Source: Actinernus sp. WN-2022 (taxonomy: Eukaryota; Cnidaria; Anthozoa; Actiniaria; Actinernidae). From it: a stretch of 64,000 nt of DNA. Shown piece after piece: positions 49,301 through 59,600 of this stretch (position 1 is its first letter; each line of letters opens with the position of its first letter). Location: assembly GCA_030867875.1 (NCBI GenBank), contig JAOWCC010000019.1:110054047-110118046 (forward strand), in the 5' to 3' direction. The position numbers and the translations under genes were made by a program. The notes beneath the pieces were generated by a model. It was given only the letters and a program-made list of their open reading frames with translations, did not search any database and was not told the origin of the DNA.

Positions 49301-50745
49301 ACCAGCCAGTTCTCCACGCCCCCAGGGAAGAGGTCTACGCCATGCTCAAGGTCAGCGTCACCGGAGGGCCGAGCATTGTATTCACCCGCTATCACCAAGC
49401 CGGAGTGACGAAGATACGCTCGCACCAATACCCCGACGCGCGGCGCTGTAAGCGCATCCTCGGCTACGATGCGAATGCGCTCTACCTCTCCACGATGGCG
49501 AAGGATATACCTTGCGGAAAGGAACAGGTCCACCACTATCTCCACCCAAAAGAAGACGCCTCCTCCTTCACGAAGAGAGTCCAGAACAGGCTATGGTTTG
49601 GCTATGCCGAGGTCGACATAGAGGTCCCACGCCACCTCTGGCCGAAGTTCGAGGAGATGGCGCCCCTCTTCTACAACAAGGAGGTGCCTGAGGCGGCGGT
49701 GCCCCCCGAAATGCGGACCTACCTCACAACCACCGGACGCAAGCGAACGCCGGGACAGAAAAAGCTGGTAGGGGCTCTGTCAGCACAGAAGATCCTACTG
49801 TACGCCCCCCTCCTCCGGTGGTATCTCGAGCATGGGCTGGTAATCACGGCCGTATATCGTACGATCGACTGTCAGGCAGGGAAGATATTTGGGTGGTTCG
49901 TAGAGCAGGTGACGGAGGCTCGCCGGCTGGGCGACACAGACAAAGAGAAGGCCCTCCTCGCTTAAGTAATGAAGTTACTTGGGAACAGCGCCTATTGGAA
50001 GCTTATCGAGGCGTTGGAGCGGCAGTTGAAGACAACCTACACCCGAGACGAGGCGACTGTGGACCGCGCCCTCCGCTCGACGTGGTTCAACGACCTGGAC
50101 GAGATCGGAGAGGCCTACGAACGTTCGGCCCGCAAGCCGCGAATCACCATCACGCGCCCCTTTCAGGTTGGTATTGCGGTCTATCAGCTGTCCAAGCTCC
50201 GAATTCTCGAGTTCTATCATGATTTCCTCGATAGGTTCATCGCCAGGCGAGACTTCGAACTCATTCAGATGGACACCGACTCGTTGTATTTCGCTATCAG
50301 CACCGACCCCCTGGAGGCCGCTGTACGCCCGGCTATGCGAGCCGAGTTCGCAGCCTGCCAGAAGGAGTGGCTTTCCTGGGATAAATGGAGCAACCGCACA
50401 CCGGAGCTATTCAAGCTCGAGTTTGAGGGTCACCGAGCCATCGCGCTTTGCTCAAAGTGCTACTTTGTGGAAGGGGACGAGAAAGCGAAACACTCGGCAA
50501 AGGGGATGTCGGCTCAGCACAACGATCTCACTTGGGCCCGCTACAAGGCGGCTCTCGAGGGCAGTCTGGACAAAGCGGAAAATATTGGCTTCCGCATGAT
50601 CGCAGGTGCCATGCGCACGTACCGCCAACAAAAACTAGGGCTCTCGGCTTACTACGACAAGCGGCGGGTGCTTCCAGATGCCATTCAAACCGAGCCTATA
50701 GAGTATAGTCTCTCCGTATCAGGAGGCGCCACCTGCAGCTCTTCC
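46362..50745 (+). pseudogene. Type B DNA polymerase of Polinton 2, broken
   Basis: Pieces in order: a SAP-like N-terminus (VTVRDLRVQAKQYGLQGTSR, 46362); a segment at 46861-47082; NLCLFRCLAVHKG (about 47250); a C2H2 finger and FHGCHWHGCKSC with Exo I YDFESY (47527-48351); Exo II GFNSGKYDLNLIKQYF (about 48421); motif A GYDANALYL (about 49462); motif B MKLLGNSAYWK (49969); and motif C MDTDSLYF (about 50271). Lesions: several frameshifts before 47527, stops at about 48349 and 48640, a 0.3-kb insertion at 48700-49040, and a TAA at 49963-49965. The catalytic Asp residues of motifs A and C survive. Its end overlaps the convergent integrase. Confidence 0.9.
48700..49040. repeat. AT-rich insert bounded by a 25-bp perfect inverted repeat
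   Basis: 48700-48724 (ctcaagcatgttaaggcctg...) and 49016-49040 are exact reverse complements. The 291 bases between are AT-rich, unlike the polymerase around them, and break its exonuclease-to-palm linker. The left arm still reads as polymerase-like codons, so this may be a rearrangement with an inverted duplicate rather than a MITE. No target duplication seen. Confidence 0.6.
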
Positions 50746-51659
50746 CGGACAAAGCCCCGTCGGACAGGCGCGTCAGCGAGGTAGTACAACACCGGCTGCC
50801 CCTTCGAAACCCCACTTCGTGATACGCCATACATCTCCAGGCTCCATATGGGGTCAGTTGCGCGCCGCCTTTCGCCGCCCTCCAGCTCGCCAGGCGCGTA
50901 GAGATAGCGGACCCCGGCGTCGAAAGGCAGCCGCTCTTCCGCGAACCCCACAGGCCGTGAATAGGAAGGGCCTTTTACGCCACATTCGAGGTTTCCACAG
51001 ACTTCGAAGGCGCGGGCAGGCGCACCACCCACTCAGTCGACCGGACATAGGATTGTGGGTCCTCATGGGCCAACACCATCTCCTGCGCGTATTGGTGTCC
51101 AAACAACCTCTCAGCAAGCGTCCGGTTCGCCCGCTCGACGAAGCCCTGCCCCCTGTTGTGGCCCGCCTCACCGCGCCGGACCTCGACGCCATGCCGCTCG
51201 AAGAGAGCAGAGACGCCCCATGAACTCCCGCCCAGGATCCACTTGGAGCTGCTTCGGCCAAGACAAAGGCCCGCGTTTGTAGAGGCGTTCGAATGCGCCC
51301 GCGACCTCCCCACTGTCCTTCGATGTCAAAGGCTCAGTCTCCTTGTATCGGGAGGCCACGTCTACGACCACTAGCGCGTACTTGTAGGTGCGGCGCCTCA
51401 TCCGATCATGCGGTAGAAACAACAAATCAGCTTGGTGGACCTCATTAGGCTTTGAGACAGTCCAGTGGGGTCTTGGGACATCGCGCGGGGCCGGCAGATA
51501 TATCTGCCACAGGGCCTGTTTCTCCAACCAACCCTTAGCGGCAGCCTCCGACACCTTAGCAGCGGCTGGGAGCTTGCCCACAGCGGCGTAACCCTACCAG
51601 TAGCCCTGGGTGCTATAGTAGTGCAAGCTCAGCTTGCTGGCTAGCTTGACGGCTTCCAT
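50685..51659 (-). pseudogene. Retrovirus-like integrase of Polinton 2, broken
   Basis: Begins with ATG at 51659, overlapping the stop of the upstream gene (TAATG). TAG at 51596-51594 interrupts codon 22. Core residues survive over two frames: Asp in HQADLLFLPHD, Asp in LQVDPGREFMG and, after a frameshift near 51240, Glu in GFVERANRTLAERLFGHQYA. The C-terminal region (VRYLYAPGELEGGERRRATD and YYLADAPVRRGFVREELQV) is in a third frame after another shift near 51000. The family inserts Polintons; this copy is inactive. Convergent with PolB. Confidence 0.88.
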
Positions 51660-51961
51660 TATAGCTCTGCTATGACGCGAATCTTTGTAATGTATTCTAG
51701 CAAACTGATAAAACTGATAAGCCTCCAACACGCGCGGGCGTAGTCTTCCGGCAGCCGGCCGGTGGCGGACCGCAAGTCGGATGGCCCCGACATAACTCCG
51801 GCAGCAAACCGCACTGCCGCAGTCTCATCTCGACGCCACAGTTCAAGCGACATGCGGGCCGCGTCTATCGGGGTGTGTGCAAGGGGGCCAGGGATTTTAA
51901 GTCGCTTGGAGGTATAGCCGACCTCAAGCATTGCGCAGTATAACTCTTCCGCCAACCCCAT
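51659..51961 (-). CDS. Small Polinton-2 protein of unknown function (100 aa)
   Basis: Start set at ATG 51961; the longer frame begins at GTG. It overlaps the previous gene's end by a few bases and its TAA overlaps the integrase ATG, a tight viral arrangement. Mostly helical, with GPLAHTPIDAARMSLELWRR and LPEDYARACWRL. No known domain. Apparently intact. Confidence 0.65.
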   Translation of the reverse strand: MGLAEELYCAMLEVGYTSKRLKIPGPLAHTPIDAARMSLELWRRDETAAVRFAAGVMSGPSDLRSATGRLPEDYARACWRLISFISLLEYITKIRVIAEL

Positions 51962-51963
51962 AG

Positions 51964-52404
51964 CTATGTACACGTAGCTATGTACAGGCTGGCCGCGTAT
52001 CCCAGGGCCAGCATCCCGCCGCCCACGTAGACCAACTCACCTGTTTTTTGGGCGCTCGAGGGTCGATAGAAGTCGGAGAATTGGGGCTCCTTCAAAACGA
52101 TGCGGTGTAACCCCACGCGTGCCGTGTTGTATAGCTCGAGAGCACGGTCCGTATTTTCCATGTCCTCTTCGGCGTGGCGCTGAAGACGAGATTGCTCGGC
52201 AACCCAGTCGGCCAGCTTCTCGCGGTTTTCTTGGAATGTCGCCGAATCAGCTTGATATTTCTCAAGGGCCAAATCGTGGCGCTTTTTCTCAGCTGCGATT
52301 GTCTCAGGTCCCTTTCCGGAGACCGCACGGGCGAGGTAGCTGCCGCCCACAAAGGCCGTTGCGTTAAGGATTGCCCCGCCTATCAGCATTACAAGGGTGG
52401 CCAT
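51964..52404 (-). CDS. Membrane-anchored coiled-coil protein (146 aa)
   Basis: An N-terminal hydrophobic segment (MLIGGAILNATAFVGGSYLA, residues 6-25) is followed by a charged coiled-coil region (about 34-100), then the conserved-looking PQFSDFYRPSSAQKTGELVY and a second hydrophobic segment (GGGMLALGYAASLYI) near the C-terminus. Role unknown; by position and topology a virion membrane or entry-associated protein is possible. Intact. Lies 8 bp after the next upstream gene. Confidence 0.7.
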   Translation of the reverse strand: MATLVMLIGGAILNATAFVGGSYLARAVSGKGPETIAAEKKRHDLALEKYQADSATFQENREKLADWVAEQSRLQRHAEEDMENTDRALELYNTARVGLHRIVLKEPQFSDFYRPSSAQKTGELVYVGGGMLALGYAASLYIATCT

Positions 52405-52412
52405 TGTAGCAC

Positions 52413-52634
52413 CTACAGGTTCTTAGGGATGAGCTTTTTGTCCTCAAGGTATTGGCTAGCTGCTATGCTTCCGGCCAACACGACAGTCCACTTCGCGTAG
52501 TTTAGTATACTGGTCGAGGGGTCGCCAGTCATGGGCTCCTTCTCCACCTTCTTCGAAATCCAGCCAATACCTGAGGCGCGTCCAGTCAGAAGGGAGACGT
52601 CGAGCACGGCTTTCACGAGCTTGCTTTCCGTCAT
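52413..52634 (-). CDS. Small single-pass membrane protein (73 aa)
   Basis: One hydrophobic helix (WTVVLAGSIAASQYL, about residues 49-63) and an amphipathic N-terminal half (LVKAVLDVSLLTGRASGIGW). Unknown function. Part of the same minus-strand run as the integrase and the 146-aa gene. Intact. Confidence 0.65.
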   Translation of the reverse strand: MTESKLVKAVLDVSLLTGRASGIGWISKKVEKEPMTGDPSTSILNYAKWTVVLAGSIAASQYLEDKKLIPKNL

Positions 52635-52688
52635 AGCTACGTATAGTGAGAAAACCGGTCAAGCTTCAATAGGTAGTTACCTACCTAC

Positions 52689-55600
52689 TTACTCCATAGG
52701 GGCCGGCGAGGGCCTTGTCGTTGCGAGAACTTGTCGTTGCGAGAGCAACTCTGCAGCTGCAGCCTCGCGGCGGGTGGACGCTGCCGGAAGGTTAGGGCTA
52801 CAACAGTTCCGTAGGCGGTGTTGTTGCCGCACCTGATACCACAGCCCCACCAGGGCCGCCCCTACGCCGATCGCGGACAGGACCGTTGTGGTGGACACCC
52901 CTTCAAGATGGGCCTGCAGAGGCGCCCCCGCAACGGCACGATCCACACGGGTAGTTTCCAAGTCGACTGCAGGCATTCGCTCAAGCGCAGCTGCTTCTTC
53001 GCTTTTAGGGGCAAGAGCCTCCTCCTTTTCGCGAGCCTCTTCGCGGGCAAGGGCCTCTCGGGCACGTTTGTTTGATACCGCTAGCGCCTTCCCTGCGGCT
53101 ATCCGCCTTGGATCCTTAACCCTGGTGCGGGTCGTCAGGGGTCCACGGTGATTCGATCCACTTCCTCCATCTCGTATATCTACCTCGGGCTGCAAACCTT
53201 CAATAGGAGGCTCCCTTGCTGTGTCAGCTATTACTACGTGGTTAGCTAAGTGGAACAAGGCGCTAGCTAGGGCCACGAAGCGCCCAGCCCGCAGTGACAA
53301 CAGGCCAGCCACCGCCGATATCTCTTGGCGAACTAAGGAGTCCTCTTGCAGGTCCTTGAGCAGTGCTTGTTGATCGTCTAGGGGAACTAGCCACCCGACT
53401 GCGCGCGTTGCTAGCCGCATTGCTCCATTGACTGGGCAATCCGTTGCCTGCTGAGTTACTACCGCCTGATATCTCCTATGTAGTCGCACCACATCCTTCT
53501 TCGACAACCTAGCAATGTCTCCTAGAGAAAGCTGCTGCCCCAGGTACTTATAATAATAATAATATGTCTTTGTTACTAATGATAAATTACATACCAATAG
53601 TTACAATGTTATCATAAATTGACAATCAGATAAAAAAGTACTAAATCTACATACAAATCTAAGAATTATTTAATAATACAATATTTAAAAAGCTAAGTTA
53701 TATTTAAAAACACACCTATTTATAAAACTATTTTTAAAACATTCCGTATTTACCCTTGGCCATAAGCTTTCTTGTCTCCGTAGTTTTAAAGTTGAGTCCT
53801 TGATGCGAGGCAACAATTCACTAAGTGGTGAGAATTAATTTTCCTGATCTTTTTACATATAGAGCGGAAGCCGGTTATATTTACATGAGAGGATATGTAT
53901 CTACGTTTATGACAGCGAGTTAAAAAAGCTTGGATAGTATTTAGTTCAGGCGGAGAAGCGGCATATACTGGCAAACCATAGTTAACTTTAGGGAGTACTA
54001 TAGATGTAAAAAGATGATCGATTTCTTTCTGACTGTAACCTTCTTGCCTTAGACATCTTAAAATATATAAACACTTATTGGCTTCATTAAGTTTAGTACG
54101 CACATGGTCATAAAATCTACAGTTCGATTGAAATGTAACTCCTAAAATTTTAAGAGTTGAACATTGAGGAATATTGTCAACGCACGGATAAGTGCCCGTC
54201 GAGGATTTCTTCATAAAAATAAGTTCCTTGCACTTTGACGTGTTAAAAGACTTATAGCTTCTGCTGTAGTATCATTACAAATCTTAAAAACTTTGACAAG
54301 GATCGTAGAGTCGTCAGCATATTTAGTTAATGTCGATCTTTCACAGGTTATATCTAAATTGTTGATAAATAAACTGAAAAGATAAGGTCCGCTGACACTG
54401 CCCTGAGTTGTTCCCATATTCACACTTTTCCAGTCATAGTAAGTTCCTCTAAAAGCAAGTCTCTGTTTTCGTTCTTTCAGAAAGCTAATGTACCAGTTTT
54501 AAATAATAAAAGGGTTAAGCGGTAAAGATATAAGTTTTTCTACTAAAAGATTGTGTTTAACTTTATCAAAAGCTTTCGAAAAATCCATTGCGAACATTCG
54601 TACTGCAATACAGTCGGTGTCGTCTAGAGCCTTCAGTGATTCATGCTGTATCCTAATTAGCGCATCTGTGCAGTTTCCACCCGTGCGATAAGCAAACTGC
54701 TTGTCATCAGTGTGTTCCTCGAATATTCTCTTACAGAAACTAGTGTATACTGTTCTCTCAAACAAACGAGCGATAACCGGGGTTATGTTAATTCCTCTAA
54801 AGTCTGGAAATTCGGAAGGTAGCTCAACTTTTGGGATTGGACTAACATTAGAAAGTTTCCAATTCTTAGGCCAGGTGTGTGAGGAGAGAACCTCAAACAA
54901 TGCAGCATTGTTTCTCCATACCCAGAATGGAATACTATCAGGTCCGGTAGCAGTTTTCTTCACTTTAGATAGAATTAGAAAAACCTTGGTTTCACACAGT
55001 TGAGGAATATTATTAAGATCACTTTCCATAATGTTAACTGATCGAGGCTCTGTGTAGTCATTATCATAGCAGAGTTCGCCAAAATATTCATTAAGGCCGG
55101 TTAGGAAGGTTTGATCCAGTACGACATTTGGTTTGTTTTTCCGAAGACTAAGAGCGTCAACTTTCTGCCACCAATTGTGTGACCCTATCACGTGTGCTTT
55201 TCCCAGGTTTATTCTATTTTCATTAATGAGTTGCGTGATCCTTTGAGTAAGTTCATTAGCTTTTGAGTGGTTGCTAGAATTAGACGCACGAGCTCGTTTC
55301 TTCATTAGGAATTTCACAAGAGGTGACACCCATGGCGGGTCCCTAGTGGATAGCGTGACCATTCTTTTAGGGAAGCAGTCATCAATCAGTTTATAAATAG
55401 TATTCTCCAGATTATTCACGGCGGCGTTAATTTCAGTTGCTCTGAGTACATCATCCCAATCACACAAGTTTAACTTTCTTTCAAACTCTATCCTGCGGTG
55501 CTCTCTATAATCACGAAAGGACAGTTTAGTTCTGATAGGCTTTAGCTTACGCCCTGCGGGAATGACGACAGCAATATGATCCGTCTTTACCTCATATCGC

Positions 55601-55960
55601 CTCCACACAATACAACACTGTCAGGGTTAGAGTCCAGGAACTCATCAATACGGTTACATAATCGGGTAATAAGGTCTTCTTCTTTGTACTTAAAATTTTT
55701 GGGAGGATGATAAACGCCAATAATTAAGCATTTCGTGTCCGAGGGCAGTAGAACTGTTGTGCTTATTATTTCAAATTTATCTTCGTAGTGCCCGTCGCGG
55801 CCAGGATGGAGAGGGTCTCGCGGTGGTCAGCCATGATGTCACTCGCGGTTACCGCTGCGGCGACCTCGGCCTGGGGGGGGGGGGGGGGGGGGGGGGGGGA
55901 GGGTCCAGTGAGGTCCCCAGTGAGGTCCTCCCCTAAAAGTGCTGAGATTTCGGTCTCCAT
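52689..55960 (-). pseudogene. Unknown Polinton-2 gene split by a LINE
   Basis: The 5' part (ATG at 55960 to about 55791) encodes METEISALLGED, a proline run from a long G tract (about 55868-55900) and DIMADHRETLSILAATG. The LINE (53546-55790) follows. The 3' part (about 53545-52689) continues LGQQLSLGDIARLSKKDVVR through a central helical region, an acidic/basic coiled-coil stretch and one hydrophobic segment (TTTVLSAIGVGAALVGLWY). Without the LINE the product would be about 340 aa. Function unknown; the single membrane segment near the C-terminus is notable. Confidence 0.7.
53546..55790 (-). mobile_element. Non-LTR retrotransposon, family L-A copy 2, inserted in Polinton 2
   Basis: From 5' to 3' on the minus strand: the end of an AP-type endonuclease (LIIGVYHPPKNFKYK, VVLCGGDM near 55610), the RT domain (54499-55608, with KLSNVSPIPKVELPSEFPDF, FAMDFSKAFDKV), a frame change near 54490, [10 protein letters not shown] and [10 protein letters not shown] (54211-54423), then thumb sequence (53786-54214) and a 3' UTR with an (AAT)n tail at 53546. 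At least two frameshifts make it inactive, and it is 5'-truncated in the endonuclease. Same family as 6264-7195. Confidence 0.88.
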
Positions 55961-55970
55961 GTGGGAGTGC

Positions 55971-56582
55971 CTATATATGCATATAGGCACTGGGCGCAGG
56001 TATCTCCAATACGACCTCAAAGGGATGTCGTAAACAAAAGCATATGCGAGAGTACTTGTCCTCTCGGAGCTCCAAGGCCAGCGTCTCTTTCTCATCCCGC
56101 CTCAGACCTCCGCTGTAGGCCTCGAAGAGCGTCTTGGTGTCGCCCTGCGAGGCGGTGTGAAAGGCAACGACTGCGGCCGCGTTCTCACGAAAGGGCTTGC
56201 AGATGCTCGTGAGCTGTTGGGTGAGCACCTAGACGGAAAGCCCCACGTGGCGCGCCGAGAAGGCCAGGTCGACAAGCTTGTCCGTCCGCCGTTTGACGTC
56301 CTTGCTGGCGGCACAGTCGTCCAGAACCACCAGCGTGTTGGTACCGCCGAAAACACAAGCGCACACGCGCAGCGCGGCGTCGATAGCATCCTGCGGGGGC
56401 GAGATCACATAAAAGCGGGGATCTCCACGTGCGAAACCCCGATAGGTCTTGTTGTGGACTCTATAGTCAAACTTGCCGCGGAAGGGGCCCCGGAGGGTGT
56501 CAACGAGAAACTGGGTTTTTCCGCAGTTCGTGGGGCCCACTATCAGGGCGTTGAAGGGGGTGTGCTCTTTGAGCGAGTCCAT
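55971..56582 (-). pseudogene. Packaging ATPase of Polinton 2, one in-frame stop
   Basis: Walker A GPTNCGKT at residues 16-23 and Walker B TLVVLDDCA near residue 83. After TAG at 56231-56229 (codon 118) the same frame continues VLTQQLTSICKPFREN to 55971, giving about 203 codons in all. The family packages viral DNA. The DKLVDLAFSARHVG segment before the stop and the TQQ after it match the sensor region. The stop, and a probable small deletion between the Walker motifs, inactivate it. Confidence 0.85.
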
Positions 56583-56648
56583 GCTACAGAATAGCTGTAA
56601 ACAAGTCAGCGCTGCGCGGTTAATATGTAACGGACTGGAGCCCCCCGT

Positions 56649-57875
56649 TCAACACCGTGAGTTGGGCATCGGCCAGGACGTACACATGGCAATTAACTGT
56701 CCCGGAGCCCCCCGAACGGTGCAGATGGATGTTACGTTGATATCCTTGCCGCTGCCAATCTGGGCCAGCCCATCGCCGTGGACTGTATTTTCCTTCGCCG
56801 TGCGGTAATCAATCAGGACGGCAAAGCGATTCTCGAAGAACTTGGCGGGGGTCATGTCCGTGGCCCCCACATCGGCGTCGTGGCAAAACCACCCCTTCGC
56901 GGCCTCCCAGAGGTCGCGTGGCAGCAGCCCCGTGGGAAATAGGGCGTTAGGAACACCGTTTACGTCAGCCTCGACCTTGGTGACGCCTGGGTTCACGAAT
57001 TGCCCGCTGTCTCGAGTGCCTGTGGTATGCCGAGCTGTGAATAGGAGGAGCAATCCTGTAAAGGAGCGGCGCGGGACGTTAATGGTCTCAGACACCAGCG
57101 TATTGGTTACCCGATCGATGGGAATGGTTTTGTAATGCACCGCGTGGTTGTATAGGAAGGCTATGCCGGCGGTGTACACCCCGGCGGTGGAGGCCGCGAG
57201 CCCGGAGTCTTCGATAACTTCGTACTCGAGCTGGAGACCGGAGAGTTTGTACGTGCCTATCTTGGTGGGATCGGATCCCACGATCACGTCGGTTTCAGGG
57301 GACAGGGTAAGTTCGAAGGAGATGCTGTCGCTAAGACCGTGCGGATATTGGACGCCGTGCCCGGTAATGATGTCGCAGTCTAAGGGTATCCGATACTTAC
57401 TGGCGTATGCGGCCAGTAACGCGTTGTCGGCCGTACTACTGGTGCTGGCGTCGCCGGCGCCAGAGCGAAGCTTAGAGATGTTGGCTGACTGGATGCCTTG
57501 GGCTACCCGGTCCTCCCGCTCCTTGGTAGAAAGAAACAAGTCTGCATACGTTTCCAGGAGATCGGGCCTCGCGGTGTCCTCCAGCACCTCCGTGCCCATT
57601 TTGGTAACCCGGCGCGAGACCAGGCAGCGAGCGACGTTGGCCACAACGTGGTTGTTGGCGTGCTTCCCTCCCGCGAGGGTGAGATCGGCCAGGAGCCCCA
57701 AGCTGGCGGGTACCAGGGTCATGTTTTCTCCCAGCTTGGGTACCGTGACATACAACGTTTCACCAGGATTGGCGCTCGATGGATTGAAAGTCTTGCGATA
57801 GAGCACTCGCTTTGCCTTGAGCGCACGAGGCTCTCGCGGGGTGTGAGTGAGGTCAAGCTTTGTCGAGAGGGACAT
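56649..57875 (-). CDS. Major capsid protein of Polinton 2 (double jelly roll), 3' frame damaged
   Basis: 408 aa. Beta-rich throughout, starting MSLSTKLDLTHTPREPRALK, with VLYRKTFNPSSANPGETLYV, GLQLEYEVIEDSGLA and WEAAKGWFCHDADVGATDMT. Length and layout fit a Polinton major capsid protein, here from the clade of Polinton 2. The last 10 residues look wrong: a frame offset by one continues capsid-like to about 56620, so a small indel near 56690 probably shortened the end. Divergent from the gene at 57912 with a 36-bp spacer. Longest intact frame of this element. Confidence 0.8.
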   Translation of the reverse strand: MSLSTKLDLTHTPREPRALKAKRVLYRKTFNPSSANPGETLYVTVPKLGENMTLVPASLGLLADLTLAGGKHANNHVVANVARCLVSRRVTKMGTEVLEDTARPDLLETYADLFLSTKEREDRVAQGIQSANISKLRSGAGDASTSSTADNALLAAYASKYRIPLDCDIITGHGVQYPHGLSDSISFELTLSPETDVIVGSDPTKIGTYKLSGLQLEYEVIEDSGLAASTAGVYTAGIAFLYNHAVHYKTIPIDRVTNTLVSETINVPRRSFTGLLLLFTARHTTGTRDSGQFVNPGVTKVEADVNGVPNALFPTGLLPRDLWEAAKGWFCHDADVGATDMTPAKFFENRFAVLIDYRTAKENTVHGDGLAQIGSGKDINVTSICTVRGAPGQLIAMCTSWPMPNSRC

Positions 57876-57911
57876 GTTGGAGCTTATGGGGTGGTAGGAT
57901 AACCATTCAAT

Positions 57912-58676
57912 ATGGATGCCGACACTGACGTTGACACAACCGAAAAGACTCCATTCCTTCCCGATGGCGGAAATGACGGCGAAGACAGAACTAACCCCTT
58001 CCCAACGGTTCCAGGCGGAGCTGCAGGCGGTGAGGAAATCCCCATGACCAACCGGGACTATACCCGGGAGGGCGTCCGGCTAAAATATCGTGACACTGAT
58101 GAGACCTCGTTCGGTGGTGGTGCCACGGCGGAAGAAATGCTCGAAAACTTGGTCCCTTGCGACCCCACATCGTATGCCAACAACCCGTACAACAAAGGTA
58201 TTGCCACCACAGTCTCGCTTATGCGAACGGGGTGGCTGCAAGTTCTTCAACGCTTCCCCGAGGCTGTCTTATACAACCTCGAGGTTGGTATTGGTAAAAA
58301 TGGAGAGACCTGGATCCGTCGGGTGGGTGGGGGTGAAAAATGGTGCCCCCTCCTCACGAATAAAAATGAGGTGACGAAGAATCTCTCCAAAGAGCTCGTT
58401 GAAGAACTTGACCCGAACAGGGTTGCTCGAGAGACCGAAAATAGGCTCCAGGCCCTGGCCCGAGAAAGTCAGGAGTTGTCAGATAACATCAGCCGAAACG
58501 GGGCTCGAATACAAGACCCCACTATGCTCGAGGCTGATCGTGAAGAACTGCTCTCGCAGATTTCGCAGGATCAGGAACGTCTGACTGAAAACGAGCAAGA
58601 AGCTGAGGCCCTCCAGGAGTTAGGGTTAGGGCCTTATCTGCTAGCAAGAGTGCGCGTGGAAAGGCATGCATGCTAG
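57912..58676 (+). CDS. Unknown Polinton-2 protein with C-terminal coiled coil (254 aa)
   Basis: Acidic Asp/Thr-rich N-terminus (DADTDVDTTEK). The middle has PYNKGIATTVSLMRTGWLQV and GKNGETWIRRVGGGEKW. Residues about 165-235 are a Glu/Arg/Gln heptad-like coiled coil. Convergent with the fragment that follows and divergent from the capsid gene. Open throughout. Possibly structural; no family recognised. Confidence 0.65.
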   Translation: MDADTDVDTTEKTPFLPDGGNDGEDRTNPFPTVPGGAAGGEEIPMTNRDYTREGVRLKYRDTDETSFGGGATAEEMLENLVPCDPTSYANNPYNKGIATTVSLMRTGWLQVLQRFPEAVLYNLEVGIGKNGETWIRRVGGGEKWCPLLTNKNEVTKNLSKELVEELDPNRVARETENRLQALARESQELSDNISRNGARIQDPTMLEADREELLSQISQDQERLTENEQEAEALQELGLGPYLLARVRVERHAC

Positions 58677-58682
58677 CATGCA

Positions 58683-58800
58683 TATGGACGGGGGTGAGGG
58701 GGCCCCCGTGCAGCGCGGCGTCTATGCGCTTTTGTACATCAGCCGGCTTCTTGTAGTGGGCATCCGGGCCGTAGACCCAGTAACCCGTGTACCTAGCAAG
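58683..58800 (-). pseudogene. C-terminal fragment of another Polinton-2 gene
   Basis: The minus strand reads LARYTGYWVYGPDAHYKKPA, then DVQKRIDAALHGGPLTPVHM, before running into the convergent gene. The N-terminal part is missing because the element ends at the LINE junction at about 58800. Family not assigned. Confidence 0.5.
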
Positions 58801-59600
58801 GATCCTTGTGGTACTCCGTTCTTTACAGTTCTCTACTCAGAGTAAACACCATCCAGCCTAACGCACTATCGTCTCCCCAGAAGGTAGGCAGACATGAGCT
58901 GCATAGCATCATCTGAGAAGCCATATGCTTTAAGCTTGGCAAGCAACAGACTGTGGCAGACAGAGTCAAATGCCTTACTAAGATCAACGGATATACTGCA
59001 ACAGCTTCGCGTTTATCCAGGCTCGCACGCCAGTCTTCTGTCATCTTTAACAGGACCGTACAGCAAGAGTGTCCCTTTAGATAGCCGGAAATATTTGACG
59101 ATAGCCTCCAATAGAATGCTCCATAGAGCTGATCAAACATAACTTTCTCGTAGATCTTAGACAGGGCAGTCAACACAGTCACCGGACGATAGCAGGTCTT
59201 GTTCGTCTCCTCCAGTTTCTTGAACATAGCCGGGGAGATGTTACTGCTCGTCCATACCGTCGGCCATGCACGGTTAATAACGAAGTGGTTAATCAGCCTG
59301 GTCAGCGGTTGTGCAATGGCGGGAGCAGATAAACGCAACATTCTCTGAGAAATATTGTCACAACCAACAGCCTTTCTTGGATTAAGTTTGTCCAAAATAT
59401 CCTTCACATAGGCCACACCTACTTGAGCAAAGGTGAAAAATGCAAAGTGTTTCTCTCAGCGATAAACTTGACACTATAGGATGGTCAATGAAGTCGTCAA
59501 TTTCCATACAGTCACCAACACTTCCAGCCACTTCACAGAAATATTCATTAAACACTCCAGCCACGGATAGAGGATCAATGATCACTCACTCGTCCTCTAG
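58801..59600 (-). mobile_element. LINE fragment, RT N-terminal half, 3' end missing
   Basis: Minus strand: DPLSVAGVFNEYFCEVAGSV (59382-59585), then after a frame change KAVGCDNISQRMLRLSAPAI and YRPVTVLTALSKIYEKVMFD (58823-59416), and finally GVPQGS at 58818-58801, where it stops against Polinton 2. RT motif YxDD is absent. A normal LINE insertion keeps the 3' end, so this is a rearrangement junction. Confidence 0.75.

Larger units (their letters stand above)
45813..58800. mobile_element. Polinton/Maverick 2, GC-rich, degraded, different lineage
   Basis: About 13 kb, clearly richer in GC than the surroundings. Gene order: PolB (+), integrase, three small genes, an unknown gene, packaging ATPase and major capsid (all -), then an unknown gene (+) and a C-terminal gene fragment (-). 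PolB motif A is GYDANALYL rather than DANNLYG, and the integrase is not close to that of Polinton 1, so the two belong to separate clades. No protease or penton is visible; they may have lain beyond the truncated right end. Most genes have stops or frameshifts. A LINE splits one gene and a small insert splits PolB. The left end is tentative. Confidence 0.9.

Noticed and set aside
56157..57902. Plus-strand frames over the Polinton-2 ATPase and capsid genes
   Set aside because: Antisense shadows in GC-rich coding sequence; the minus strand carries Walker motifs and capsid sequence.
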